Of a stretch of 64,000 nt of DNA, positions 35,902 through 47,266 are shown in pieces. Location of the stretch: the NCBI RefSeq assembly GCF_949987515.2, contig NW_027192650.1, positions 930,001 to 994,000 on the forward strand, in the 5' to 3' direction. Position numbers and translations under genes: made by a program. Below the pieces are notes generated by a model. It did not search any database. It worked only from the letters and a program-made list of their open reading frames with translations, and was not told where the DNA came from. Each line of letters opens with the position of its first letter. The first letter of the stretch is position 1. Source of the stretch: Delphinus delphis (Eukaryota > Chordata > Mammalia > Artiodactyla > Delphinidae).

Positions 35902-38900
35902 CTGAACCCTAAACCGTCCCCGTCCCCTAACCCTAACCCTAGCCCAAACCCTAACCCTAACCCTTCCCCGAAGCCTGACCCTCACCCGTCCCCTAATCCT
36001 AACCCGTACGCTAACCCTAACCCGCGCCCTCTCACGCACGCTCCCCCTAAAGCGTTGCCGTACCCTCACCTGGACCCTAAACCGTTCCCGTCCCCTAACC
36101 CTAACCCTAGCCCGAACCCTAACCCTGACCCTTCCCCGAAGCCTGACCCTCACCCGTCCCCTAATCCTAACCCGTACGCTAACACTAACCCGTGCCCTCA
36201 CACACACGCTCCCCCTAAAGCGTTGCCGTACCCTCACCTGGACCCTAATCCGTCCCCGTCCCCTAACCCTAACCGTAGCCCGAACCCTAACCCTGACCCT
36301 TCCCCGAAGCCTGACCCTCACCCGTCCCCTAATCCTAACCCGTACGCTAACACTAACCCGCATCCTCACACGCACGCTCCCCCTAAAGCGTTGCCGTACC
36401 CTCACCTGGACCCTAAACCGTCCCCGTCCCCTAAACCTAACCCTAGCCCGAACCCTAACCCTGACCCTTCCCCGAAGCCTGACCCTCACCCGTCCCCTAA
36501 TCCTAACACGTACGCTAACACTAACCCGCGCCCTCACACGCACGCTCCCCCTAATGCGTTGCCATACCCTCACCTGTACCCTAAACCGTCCCCGTCCCCT
36601 AACCCTAACCCTAGCCCGAACCCTAACCCTAACCCTTCCCCGAAGCCTGACCCTCAACCGTCGCCTAATCCTAACCCGTACGCTAACACTAACCTGCGCC
36701 CTCACACGCACGCTCCCCCTAAAGCGTTGCCGTACCCTCACCTGGACCCTAAACCGTCCCCGTCCCCTAACCCTAACCCTAGCCCGAACCCTAACCCTAA
36801 CCCTTCCCCGAAGCCTGACCCTCACCCGTCCCCTAATCCTAACCCGTACGCTAACACTAACCCGCGCCCTCACACGCACGCTCCTCCTAAAGCGTTGCCG
36901 TACCCTCACCTGGACCCTAAACCGTCCCCGTCCCCTAACCCTAACCCTAGCCCAAACCCTAACCCTAACCCTTCCCCGAAGCCTGACCCTCACCCGTCCC
37001 CTAATCCTAACCCGTACGCTAACACTAACCCGCGCCCTCACACGCACGCTCCCCCTAAAGCGTTGCCGTACCCTCACCTGGACCCTAAACCGTCCCCGTC
37101 CCCTAACCCTAACCCTAGCCCGAACCCTAACCCTGACCCTTCCCCGAAGCCTGACCCTCACCCGTCCCCTAATCCTAACCCGTACGCTAACACTAACCCG
37201 CGCCCTCACACGCATGCTCCCCCTAAAGCGTTGCCGTACACTCACCTGGACCCTAAACCTTCCCCGTCCCCTAACCCTAACCCTAGCCGGAACCCTAACC
37301 CTAACATTTGCCCGAAGCCTGACCCTCACCCGTCCCCTAATCCTAACCCGTATGCTAACACTAACCCGCGCCCTCACACGCACGCTCCCCCTAAAGCGTT
37401 GCCGTACCCTCACCTGGACCCTAAACCGTCCCCGTCCCCTAACCCTAACCCTAGCCCGAACCCTAACCCTAACCCTTCCCCGAAGCCTGACCCTCACCCG
37501 TCCCCTAATCCTAACCCGTACGCTAACACTAACCTGCGCCCTCACACGCACGCTCCCCCTAAATCGTTGCCGTACCCTCACCTGGACCCTAAACCGTCCC
37601 CGTCCCCTAACCCTAACCCTAGCCCGAACCCTAACCCTAACCTTTCCCCGAAGCCTGACCCTCACCCGTCCCCAAATCCTAACCCGTACGCTAACACAAA
37701 CCCGCGTCCTCACACGCACGCTCCCCCTAAAGCATTGCCGTACCCTCACCTGGACCGTAAACCGTCCCCGTCCCCTAATACTAACCCTAGCCCGAACCCT
37801 AACCCTGACCCTTCCCCGAAGCCTGACCCTCACCCGTCCCCTAATCCTAACCCGTACGCTAACACTAACCCGCGCCCTCACACGCACGCTCCCCCTAAAG
37901 CGTTGCCGTACCCTCACCTGGACCCTAAACCGTCGCCGTCCCCTAACCCTAACCCTAGCCCGAACCCTAACCCTAACCCTTCCCCGAAGCCTGACACTCA
38001 CCCATCCCCTAATCCTAACCCGTACGCTAACACTAACCCACACCCTCACACGCACGCTCCCCCTAAAGCGTTGCCGTACCCTCACCTGGACCCTAAACCG
38101 TCCCCGTCCCCTAAACCTAACCCTAGCCCGAACCCTAACCCTAACCCTTCCCCGAAGCCTTACCCTCACTCGTCCCCTAATCCTAACCCGTACGCTCACA
38201 CTAACCCGCGCCCTCACACGCACGCTCCCCCTAAAGCGTTTTCGTACCCTCACCGGGACCCTAAACCGTCCCAGTTCACTAACCCTAACCCTAGACCGAA
38301 CCCTAACCCTAACCCTTCCCCGAAGCCTGACCCTCACCCGTCCCCTAATCCTAACCCGTACGCTAACACAAACCGTGCCCTCACATGCACGCTCCCCCTA
38401 AAGCATTGCCATACCCTCACCTGGACCCTAAACCGTCCCCGTCCCCTAACCCTAACCCTAGCCCGAACCCTAACCCTAACCCTTCCCCGAAGCCTGACCC
38501 TCACCAGTCCCCTAATCCTAACCCGTACGCTAACACTAACCCGCGCCCTCACACGCACGCTCCCCCTAAAGCGTTGCCGTACCCTCACCTGGACCCTAAA
38601 CCGTCCCCGTCCCCTAACCCTAACCCTAGCCCGAACCCTAACCCTAACCCTTCCCCGAAGCCTGACCCTCACCCGTCCCCTAATCCTAACCCGTACGCTA
38701 ACACTAACCCGCGCCCTCACACGCACGTTCCCCCTAAAGCGTTGCCGTACCCTCACCTGGACCCTAAACCGTCCCCGTCCCCTAAACCTAACCCTAGCCC
38801 GAACCCTAACCCTGACCCTTCCCCGAAGCCTGACCCTCACCCGTCCCCTAATCCTAACCCGTACGCTAACACTAACCCGCGCCCTCACACGCACGCTCCC

Positions 38901-40163
38901 CCAAAAGCGTTGCCGTACCCTCAACTGGACCCTAAACCGTCCCCGTCCCCTAACCCTAACCCTAGCCCAAACCCTAACCCTAACCCTTCCCAGAAGCCTG
39001 ACACTCACCAGTCCCCTAATCCTAACCCGTACGCTAACACTAACCCGCGCCCTTGCACGCACGCTCCCCCTAAAGCGTTGCCGTACCCTCACCTGGACCC
39101 TAAACCGTCCCCGTCCCCTAACCCTAACCCTAGCCCGAACCCTAACCCTAACCCTTCCCCGAAGCCTGACCCTCACCCATCCCCTAATCCTAACCCGTAC
39201 GCTAACACTAACCCGCGCCCTCACACGCACACTCCCCCTAAAGCGTTGCCGTAACCTCACCTGGAACGTAAACCGTCCCCGTCCCATAACCCTAACCCTA
39301 GTCCGAACCCTAAACCTAACACTTCCCCGAAGCCTGACCCTCAACCGTCCCCTAATCCTAACCCGTACGCTAACACTAACCCACGCCCTCACACGCACGC
39401 TCCCCCTAAAGCTTTGCCGTAACCTCACCTGGACCCTAAACCGTCCCCGTCCCCTAACCCTAACCCTAGCCCGAACCCTAAGCCTAACCCTTCCCCGAAG
39501 CCTAACCCTCACCCGTCCCCTAATCCTAACCCGTACGCTAACACTAACCCGCGCCCTCACACGCACGCTCCCCCTAAAGCTTTGCCGTACCCTCACCTGG
39601 ACCCTAAACCGTCCCCGTCCCCTAACCCTAACCCTAGCCCGAACCCTAACCCTAACCCTTCCCCGAAGCCTGACCCTCAACCGTCGCCTAATCCTAACCC
39701 GTACGCTAACACTAACCCGCGCCCTCACACGCACGCTCCCCCTAAAGCGTTGCCATACCCTCACCTGGACCCTAAACCGTCCCCGTCCCTTAACCCTAAC
39801 CCTAGCCCGAACCCTAACCCTAACCCTTCCCCGAAGCCTGACCCTCACCCGTCCCCTAATCCTAACCCGTACGCTAACACTAACCCGCGCCCTCACATGC
39901 ACGCTACCCCTGAAGCGTTGCCGTACCCTCACCTGGACCCTAAACCGTCCCCGTCCCCTAACCCTAACCCTAGCCCGAACCCTAACCCTGACCCTTCCCC
40001 GAAGCCTGACCCTCACCCGTCCCCTAATCCTAACCCGTACGCTAACACTAACCCGCGCCCTCACACGCACGCTCCCCCTAAAGCGTTGCCGTACCCTCAC
40101 CTGGACCCTAAACCGTCCCCTTCCCCTAACCCTAACCCTAGCCCGAACCCTAACCCTGACCCT

Positions 40164-40173
40164 TCCCCGAGCC
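40164..40173 (+). other. 1-bp deletion near 40170 (copy of 25227)
   Basis: It has the same lesion as 25227, at offset 14943. Confidence 0.85.
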
Positions 40174-40258
40174 TGACCCTCACCCGTCCCCGATTCCTAA
40201 CCCGTACGCTAACACTAACCCACGCCCTCACACGCACGCTCCCCCTAAAGCGTTGCCG

Positions 40259-40269
40259 TATCCTACCTG
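40259..40269 (+). other. 1-bp deletion near 40264 (copy of 25321)
   Basis: It has the same lesion as 25321, at offset 14943. Confidence 0.85.
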
Positions 40270-43200
40270 GACCCTAAACCGTCCCCGTCCCCTAACCCTA
40301 ACCCTAGCCCGAACCCTAACCCTGACCCTTCCCCGAAGCCTGACCCTCACCCGTGCCCTAATCCTAACCCGTACGCTAACACTAACCCACGCCCTCACAC
40401 GCACGCTCCCCCTAAAGCGTTGCCGTACCCTCACCTGGACCCTAAACCGTCCCCGTCCCCTAACCCTAACCCTAGCCCGAACCCTAACCCTGACCCTTCC
40501 CCGAAGCCTGACCCTCACCCGTGCCCTAATCCTAACCCGTACGCTAACACTAACCCGCACCCTCACACGCACGCTCCCCCTAAAGCGTTGCCATACCCTC
40601 ACCTGGACCCTAAACCGTCCCCGTCAGCTAACCCTAACCCTAGCCCGAACCCTAACCCTGACCCTTCCCCGAAGCCTGACCCTCACCCGTCCCCTAATCC
40701 TAACCCGTACGCTAACACTAACCCGCGCCCTCACACGCACGCGCCCCCTAAAGCGTTGCCGTACCCTCACCTGGACCCTAAACCGTCTCCGTCCCCTAAC
40801 TCTAACCCTAGCCCGAACCCTAACCCTAACCCTTCCCCGAAGCCTGACCCTCACCCGTCGCCTAATCCTAACCCGTACGCTAACACTAACCCGCGCCCTC
40901 ACACGCACGCTGCCCCTAAAGCGTTGCCGTACCCTCACCTGGACCCTAAACCGTCCCCATCCTCTAACCCTAATCCTAGCCCGAACCCTAACCCTAATCC
41001 TTCACCGAAGCCTGACACTCACCCGTCCCCTAATCCTAACCCATACGCTAACACTAACCCGCGCCCTCACACGCACGCTCCCCCTAAAGCGTTGCCGTAC
41101 CCTCACCTGGACCCTAAACGGTCCCCGTCCCCTAACCCTAACCCTAGCCCGAACCCTAACCCTGACCCTTCCCCGAAGCCTGACACTCACCCGTCCCCTA
41201 ATCCTAACCCGTACGCTAACACTAACCCGCGCCCTCACACGCACGCTCCCCCTAAAGCGTTGCCGTACCCTCACCTGGACCCTAAACCGTCCCCGTCCCC
41301 TAACCCTAACCCTAGCCCGAACCCTACCCCTAACATTTCCCCGAAGCCTGACCCTCACCCGTCCCCTAATCCTAACCCGTACGCTAACACAAACCCGCGT
41401 CCTCACACGCACGCTCCCCCTAAAGCGTTGCCGTACCCTCACCTGGACCGTAAACCGTCCCCGTCCCCTAACCCTAACCCTAGCCCGAACCCTAACCCTG
41501 ACCCTTCCCCGAAGCCTGACCCTCACCCGTCCCCTAATCCTAACCCGTACACTAACACTAACCCGCGCCCTCACACGCACGCTCCCCCTAAAGCGTTGCC
41601 GTACCCTCACCTGGACCCTAAACTGTCCCCGTCCCCTAACCCTAACCCTAGCCCAAACCCTAACCCTAACCCTTCCCCGAAGCCTGACACTCACCCATCC
41701 CCTAATCCTAACCCGTACGCTAACACTAACCCGCGCCCTCACACGCACGCTACCCCTAAAGCATTGCCGTACCCTCACCTGGACCCTAAACCGTCCCCGT
41801 CCCCTAAACCTAACCCTAGCCCGAACCCTAACCCTGACCCTTCCCCGAAGCCTGACCCTCACCCGTCCCCTAATCCTAACCCGTACGCTAACACTAACCC
41901 GTGCCCTCACACGCACGCTCCCCCTAAAGCGTTGCCGTACCCTCACCTGGACCCTAAACCGTCCCCGTCCCCTAACCCTAACCGTAGCCCGAACCCTAAC
42001 CCTGACCCTTCCCCGAAGCCTGACCCTCACCCGTCCCCTAATCCTAACCCGTACGCTAACACTAACCCGCGCCCTCACACGCACGCTCCCCCTAAAGCGT
42101 TGCCGTACCCTCACCTGGACCCTAAACCGTCCCCGTCCCCTAACCCTAACCCTAGCCCGAACCCTAACCCTGACCCTTGCCCGAAGCCTGACTCTCACCC
42201 GTCCCCTAATCCTACCCAGTACGCTAACACTAACCCGCGCCCTCACACGCACGCTCCCCCTAAAGCGTTGCCGTACCCTCACCTGGACCGTAAACCGTCC
42301 CCGTCCCCTAACCCTAACCCTAGCCCGAACCCTAACCCTAACATTTCCCCGAAGCCTGACCCTCACCCGTCCCCTAATCCTAACCCGTACGCTAACACTA
42401 ACCCGGGCCCTCACACGCACGCTCCCCCTAAAGCGTTGCCGTACCCTCACCTGGACCCTAAACCGTCCCCGTCCCCTAAACCTAACCCTAGCCCGAACCC
42501 TAACCCTAACATTTCCCCGAAGCCTGACCCTCACCCGTCCCCTAATCCTAACCCGTACGCTAACACAAACCCGCGTCCTCACACGCACGCTCCCCCTAAA
42601 GCGTTGCCGTACCCTCACCTGGACCGTAAACCGTACCCGTCCCCTAACCCTAACCCTAGCCCGAACCCTAACCCTGACCCTTCCCCGAAGCCTCACCCTC
42701 ACCCGTCCCCTAATCCTAACCCGTACGCTAACACTAACCCGCGCCCTCACACGCACGCTCCCCCTAAAGCGTTGCCGTACCCTCACCTGGACCCTAAACC
42801 GTCCCCGTCCCCTAACCCTAACCCTAGCCCGAACCCTAACCCTAACCCTTCCCCGAAGCCTGACACTCACCCATCCCCTAATCCTAACCCGTACGCTAAC
42901 ACTAACCCACGCCCTCACACGCACGCTCCCGCTAAAGCGTTGCCGTACCCTCACCTGGACCCTAAACCGTCCCCGTCCCCTAAACCTAACCCTAGCCCGA
43001 ACCCTAACCCTAACCCTTCCCCGAAGCCTGACCCTCAACCGTCGCCTAATCCTAACCCGTACGCTAACACTAACCCGCGCCCTCACACGCACGCTCCCCC
43101 TAAAGCGTTGCCGTACCCTCACCTGGACCCTAAACCGTCCCCGTCCCCTAACCCTAACCCTAGCCCGAACCCTAACCCTAACCCTTCCCCGAAGCCTGAC

Positions 43201-43908
43201 CCTCAACCGTCCCCTAATCCTAACCCGTACGGTAACACTAACCCGCGCCTTCACACGCACGCTCCCCCTAAAGCGTTCCCGTACCCTCACCTGGACCCTA
43301 AACCGTCCCCGTCCCCTAACCCTAACCCTAGCCCGAACCCTAACCCTAACCCTTCCCCGAAGCCTGACCCTCACCAGTCCCCTAATCCTAACCCGTACGC
43401 TAACACTAACCCGCGCCCCCACACGCACGCTCCCCCTAAAGCGTTGCCGTACCCTCACCTGGACCCTAAACCGTCCCCGTCCCCTAACCCTAACCCTAGC
43501 CCAAACCCTAACCCTAACCCTTCCCCGGAGCCTGACCCTCACCCGTCCCCTAATCCTAACCCGTACGCTAACCCTAACCCGCGCCCTCTCACGCACGCTC
43601 CCCCTAAAGCGTTGCCGTACCCACACCTGGACCCTAAACCGTCCCCGTCCCCTAACCCTAACCCTAGCCCGAACCCTAACCCTGAACCTTCCCCGAAGCC
43701 TGACCCTCACCCGTCCCATAATCCTAACCCGTACGCTAACACTAACCCGTGCCCTCACACGCACGCTCCCCCTAAAGCGTTGCCGTACCCTCACCTGGAC
43801 CCTAAACCGTCCCAGTCCACTAACCCTAACCCTAGCCCGAACCCTAACCCTAACCCTTCCCCGAAGCCTGACCCTCACCCGTCCCCTAATCCTAACCCGT
43901 ACGCTAAC

Positions 43909-45587
43909 ACAAACCGCGCCCTCACACGCACGCTCCCCCTAAAGCATTGCCGTACCCTCACCTGGACCCTAAACCGTCCCCGTCCCCTAACCCTAACCCT
44001 AGCCCGAACCCTAACCCTAACCCTTCCCCGAAGCCTGACCCTCACCCGTCCCCTAATCCTAACCCGTACGCTAACACTAACCCCCGCCCTCACACGCACG
44101 CTCCCCCTAAAGCATTGCCATACCCTCACCTGTACCCTAAACCGTCCCCGTCCCCTAGCCCTAACCCTAGCCCGAACCCTAAGCTTACCCCTTCCCCGAA
44201 GCCTGACCCTCAACCGTCCCCTAATCTTAACCCGTACGGTAACACTAACCCGCGCCTTCACACGCACGCTCCCCCTAAAGCGTTCCCGTACCCTCACCTG
44301 GACCCTAAACCGTCCCCGTACCCTAACCCTAACCCTAGCCCGAACCCTAACCCTAACCCTTCCCCGAAGCCTGACCCTCACCAGTCCCCTAATCCTAACC
44401 CGTACGCTAACACTAACCCGCGCCCTCACACGCACGCTCCCCCTAAAGCGTTGCCGTACCCTCACCTGGACCCTAAACCGTCCCCGTCCCCTAACCCTAA
44501 CCCTAGCCCGAACCCTAACCCTAACCCTTCCCCGAAGCCTGACCCTCACCCATCCCCTAATCCTAACCCGTACGCTAACAATACCCCACGCCCTCACACG
44601 CACGCTCCCCCTAAAGCATTGCCGTACCCTCACCTGGACCCTAAACCGTCCCCGTCCCCTAAACCTAACCCTAGCCCGAACCCTAACCCTGACCCTTCCC
44701 CGAAGCCTGACCCTCACCCGTCCCCTAATCCTAACCCGTACGCTAACACTAACCCGTGCCCTCACACGCACGCTCCCCCTAAAGCGTTGCCGTACCCTCA
44801 CCTGGACCCTAAACCGTCCCCGTCCCCTAACCCTAACCGTAGCCCGAACCCTAACCCTGACCCTTCCCCGAAGCCTGACCCTCACCCGTCCCCTAATCCT
44901 AACCCGTACGCTAACACTAACCCGCGCCCTCACACGCACGCTCCCCCTAAAGCGTTGCCGTACCCTCACCTGGACCCTAAACCGTCCCCGTCCCCTAACC
45001 CTAACCCTAGCCCGAACCCTAACCCTGACCCTTCCCCGAAGCCTGACTCTCACCCGTCCCCTAATCCTACCCCGTACGCTAACACTAACCCGCGCCCTCA
45101 CACGCACGCTCCCCCTAAAGCGTTGCCGTACCCTCACCTGGACCCTAAACCGTCCCCGTCCCCTAACCCTAACCCTAGCCCGAACCCTAACCCTATCCCT
45201 TCCCCGAAGCCTGACAATCACCCATCCCCTAATCCTAACCCGTACGCTAACACTAACCCGCGCCCTCACACGCACGCTCCCCCTAAAGCGTTGCCGTACC
45301 CTCACCTGGACCCTAAACCGTCCCCGTCCCCTAAACCTAACCCTAGCCCGAACCCTAACCCTAACCCTTCCCCGAAGCCTGACCCTCACTCGTCCCCTAA
45401 TCCTAACCCGGATGCTAACACTAACCCGCGCCCTCACACGCACGCTCCCCCTAAAGCGTTGCCGTACCCTCACCTGGACCCTAAACCGTCCCAGTCCACT
45501 AACCCTAACCCTAGCCCGAACCCTAACCCTAACCCTTCCCCGAAGCCTGACCCTCACCCGTCCCCTAATCCTAACCCGTACGCTAAC
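43909..45587 (+). repeat. Marker-bounded block, 10 monomers
   Basis: 1679 bp, 10 monomers minus one base. Order of variants: CACCTGTACCC, CCTAGCCC with AAGCTTACC, CGTACGGTAAC (327 bp after the marker), GCGTTCCCG, AACAATACCCC, CCCGTGCCC, AACCGTAGCC, CCTGACTCTC, CCTGACAATC, CGGATGCTAAC (near 45409) and the CCCAGTCCACT monomer. It is homologous to 27118-28300 at its start and sister to the next block. Confidence 0.9.
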
Positions 45588-47266
45588 ACAAACCGCGCCC
45601 TCAGACGCACGCTCCCCCTAAAGCATTGCCGTACCCTCACCTGGACCCTAAACCGTCCCCATCCCCTAACCCTAACCCTAGCCCGAACCCTAACCCTAAC
45701 CCTTCCCCGAAGCCTGACCCTCACCCGTCCCCTAATCCTAACCCGTACGCTAACACTAACCCGCGCCCTCACACGCACGCTCCCCCTAAAGCGTTGCCGT
45801 ACCCTCACCTGGACCCTAAACCGTCCCCGTCCCTTAACCCTAAACCTAGCCCGAACCCTAACCCTAACCCTTCCCCGAAGCCTGACCCTCACCCGTCCCC
45901 TAATCCTAACCCGTACGCTAACACTAACCCGCGCCCTAACACGCACGCTCCCCCTAAAGCATTGCCGTACCCTCACCTGGACCCTAAACCGTCCCCGTCC
46001 CCTAGCCCTAACCCTAGCCCGAACCCTAAGCTTACCCCTTCCCCGAAGCCTGACCCTCAACCGTCCCCTAATCTTAACCCGTACGGTAACACTAACCCGC
46101 GCCTTCACACGCACGCTCCCCCTAAAGCGTTCCCGTACCCTCACCTGGACCCTAAACCGTCCCCGTACCCTAACCCTAACCCTAGCCCGAACCCTAACCC
46201 TAACCCTTCCCCGAAGCCTGACCCTCACCAGTCCCCTAATCCTAACCCGTACGCTAACACTAACCCGCGCCCTCACACGCACGCTCCCCCTAAAGCGTTG
46301 CCGTACCCTCACCTGGACCCTAAACCGTCCCCGTCCCCTAACCCTAACCCTAGCCCGAACCCTAACCCTAACCCTTCCCCGAAGCCTGACCCTCACCCAT
46401 CCCCTAATCCTAACCCGTACGCTAACAATACCCCACGCCCTCACACGCACGCTCCCCCTAAAGCATTGCCGTACCCTCACCTGGACCCTAAACCGTCCCC
46501 GTCCCCTAAACCTAACCCTAGCCCGAACCCTAACCCTGACCCTTCCCCGAAGCCTGACCCTCACCCGTCCCCTAATCCTAACCCGTACGCTAACATTAAC
46601 CCGCGCCCTCACACGCACGCTCCCCCTAAAGCGTTGCCGTACCCTCACCTGGACCCTAAACCGTCCCCGTCCCCTAACCCTAACCCTAGCCCGAACCCTA
46701 ACCCTGACCCTTCCCCGAAGCCTGACTCTCACCCGTCCCCTAATCCTACCCCGTACGCTAACACTAACCCGCGCCCTCACACGCACGCTCCCCCTAAAGC
46801 GTTGCCGTACCCTCACCTGGACCCTAAACCGTCCCCGTCCCCTAACCCTAACCCTAGCCCGAACCCTAACCCTATCCCTTCCCCGAAGCCTGACAATCAC
46901 CCATCCCCTAATCCTAACCCGTACGCTAACACTAACCCGCGCCCTCACACGCACGCTCCCCCTAAAGCGTTGCCGTACCCTCACCTGGACCCTAAACCGT
47001 CCCCGTCCCCTAAACCTAACCCTAGCCCGAACCCTAACCCTAACCCTTCCCCGAAGCCTGACCCTCACTCGTCCGCTAATCCTAACCCGTATGCTAACAC
47101 TAACCCGCGCCCTCACACGCACGCTCCCCCTAAAGCGTTGCCGTACCCTCACCTGGACCCTAAACCGTCCCAGTCCACTAACCCTAACCCTAGCCCGAAC
47201 CCTAACCCTAACCCTTCCCCGAAGCCTGACCCTCACCCGTCCCCAAATCCTAACCCGTACGCTAAC
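45588..47266 (+). repeat. Marker-bounded block, 10 monomers (sister of the previous)
   Basis: 1679 bp, the same length as its left neighbour, but not a simple copy. It has gained a second monomer with GTCCCTTAACCC and CCCTAACACGC (45831-45950) and lost the AACCGTAGCC monomer, so CGTACGGTAAC falls about 495 bp after the marker. CCTGACAATC and CCCTATCCC (46870-46900) are shared. The monomer before the next marker has CCCCAAATCC near 47242. Confidence 0.9.

Larger units (their letters stand above)
34675..38367 (+). repeat. Marker-bounded block, 22 monomers (copy of 20404 block plus 4)
   Basis: 3693 bp, 22 monomers minus three bases (marker, about 35578, about 35895). It matches the 20404-23424 block, including both internal deletions, except for four extra monomers (672 bp) at about 36430-37101. 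Those carry CTAATGCGTTGCC, CACCTGTACCC and CTCCTCCTAAAG variants. Whether this copy gained them or the other lost them cannot be decided here. Confidence 0.88.
38368..43908 (+). repeat. Marker-bounded fused block, 33 monomers
   Basis: 5541 bp, 33 monomers minus three bases (marker, about 40170, about 40264). Its left part copies 23425 to about 26811 and its right part copies about 27818-29972. The junction lies between about 41754 and 41763, where CTACCCC of the left parent meets GCATTGCC of the right parent. The offset drops by 1007 bp, six monomers including one marker base, so this block is two parental blocks joined with their shared marker removed. Confidence 0.88.
32774..44206 (+). repeat. 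Segmental duplication, copy 2 (about 11.4 kb)
   Basis: Second copy of 18503-30270, with a 4-monomer surplus at about 36430-37101 and a 6-monomer deficit at about 41754. The rest is collinear and almost identical. At the right edge copy 1 continues with CCTCACCCGTCC (near 30278) and this copy with CCTCAACCGTCC (near 44213). Confidence 0.85.

Noticed and set aside
12008..43908. Treating equal block lengths (5541 bp at 12008 and 38368; 3693 bp at 23425 and 34675; 1511 bp at 7811 and 51465) as proof of homology
   Set aside because: Variant order differs between the members of each pair; real homologous partners have other lengths because of whole-monomer gains and losses.
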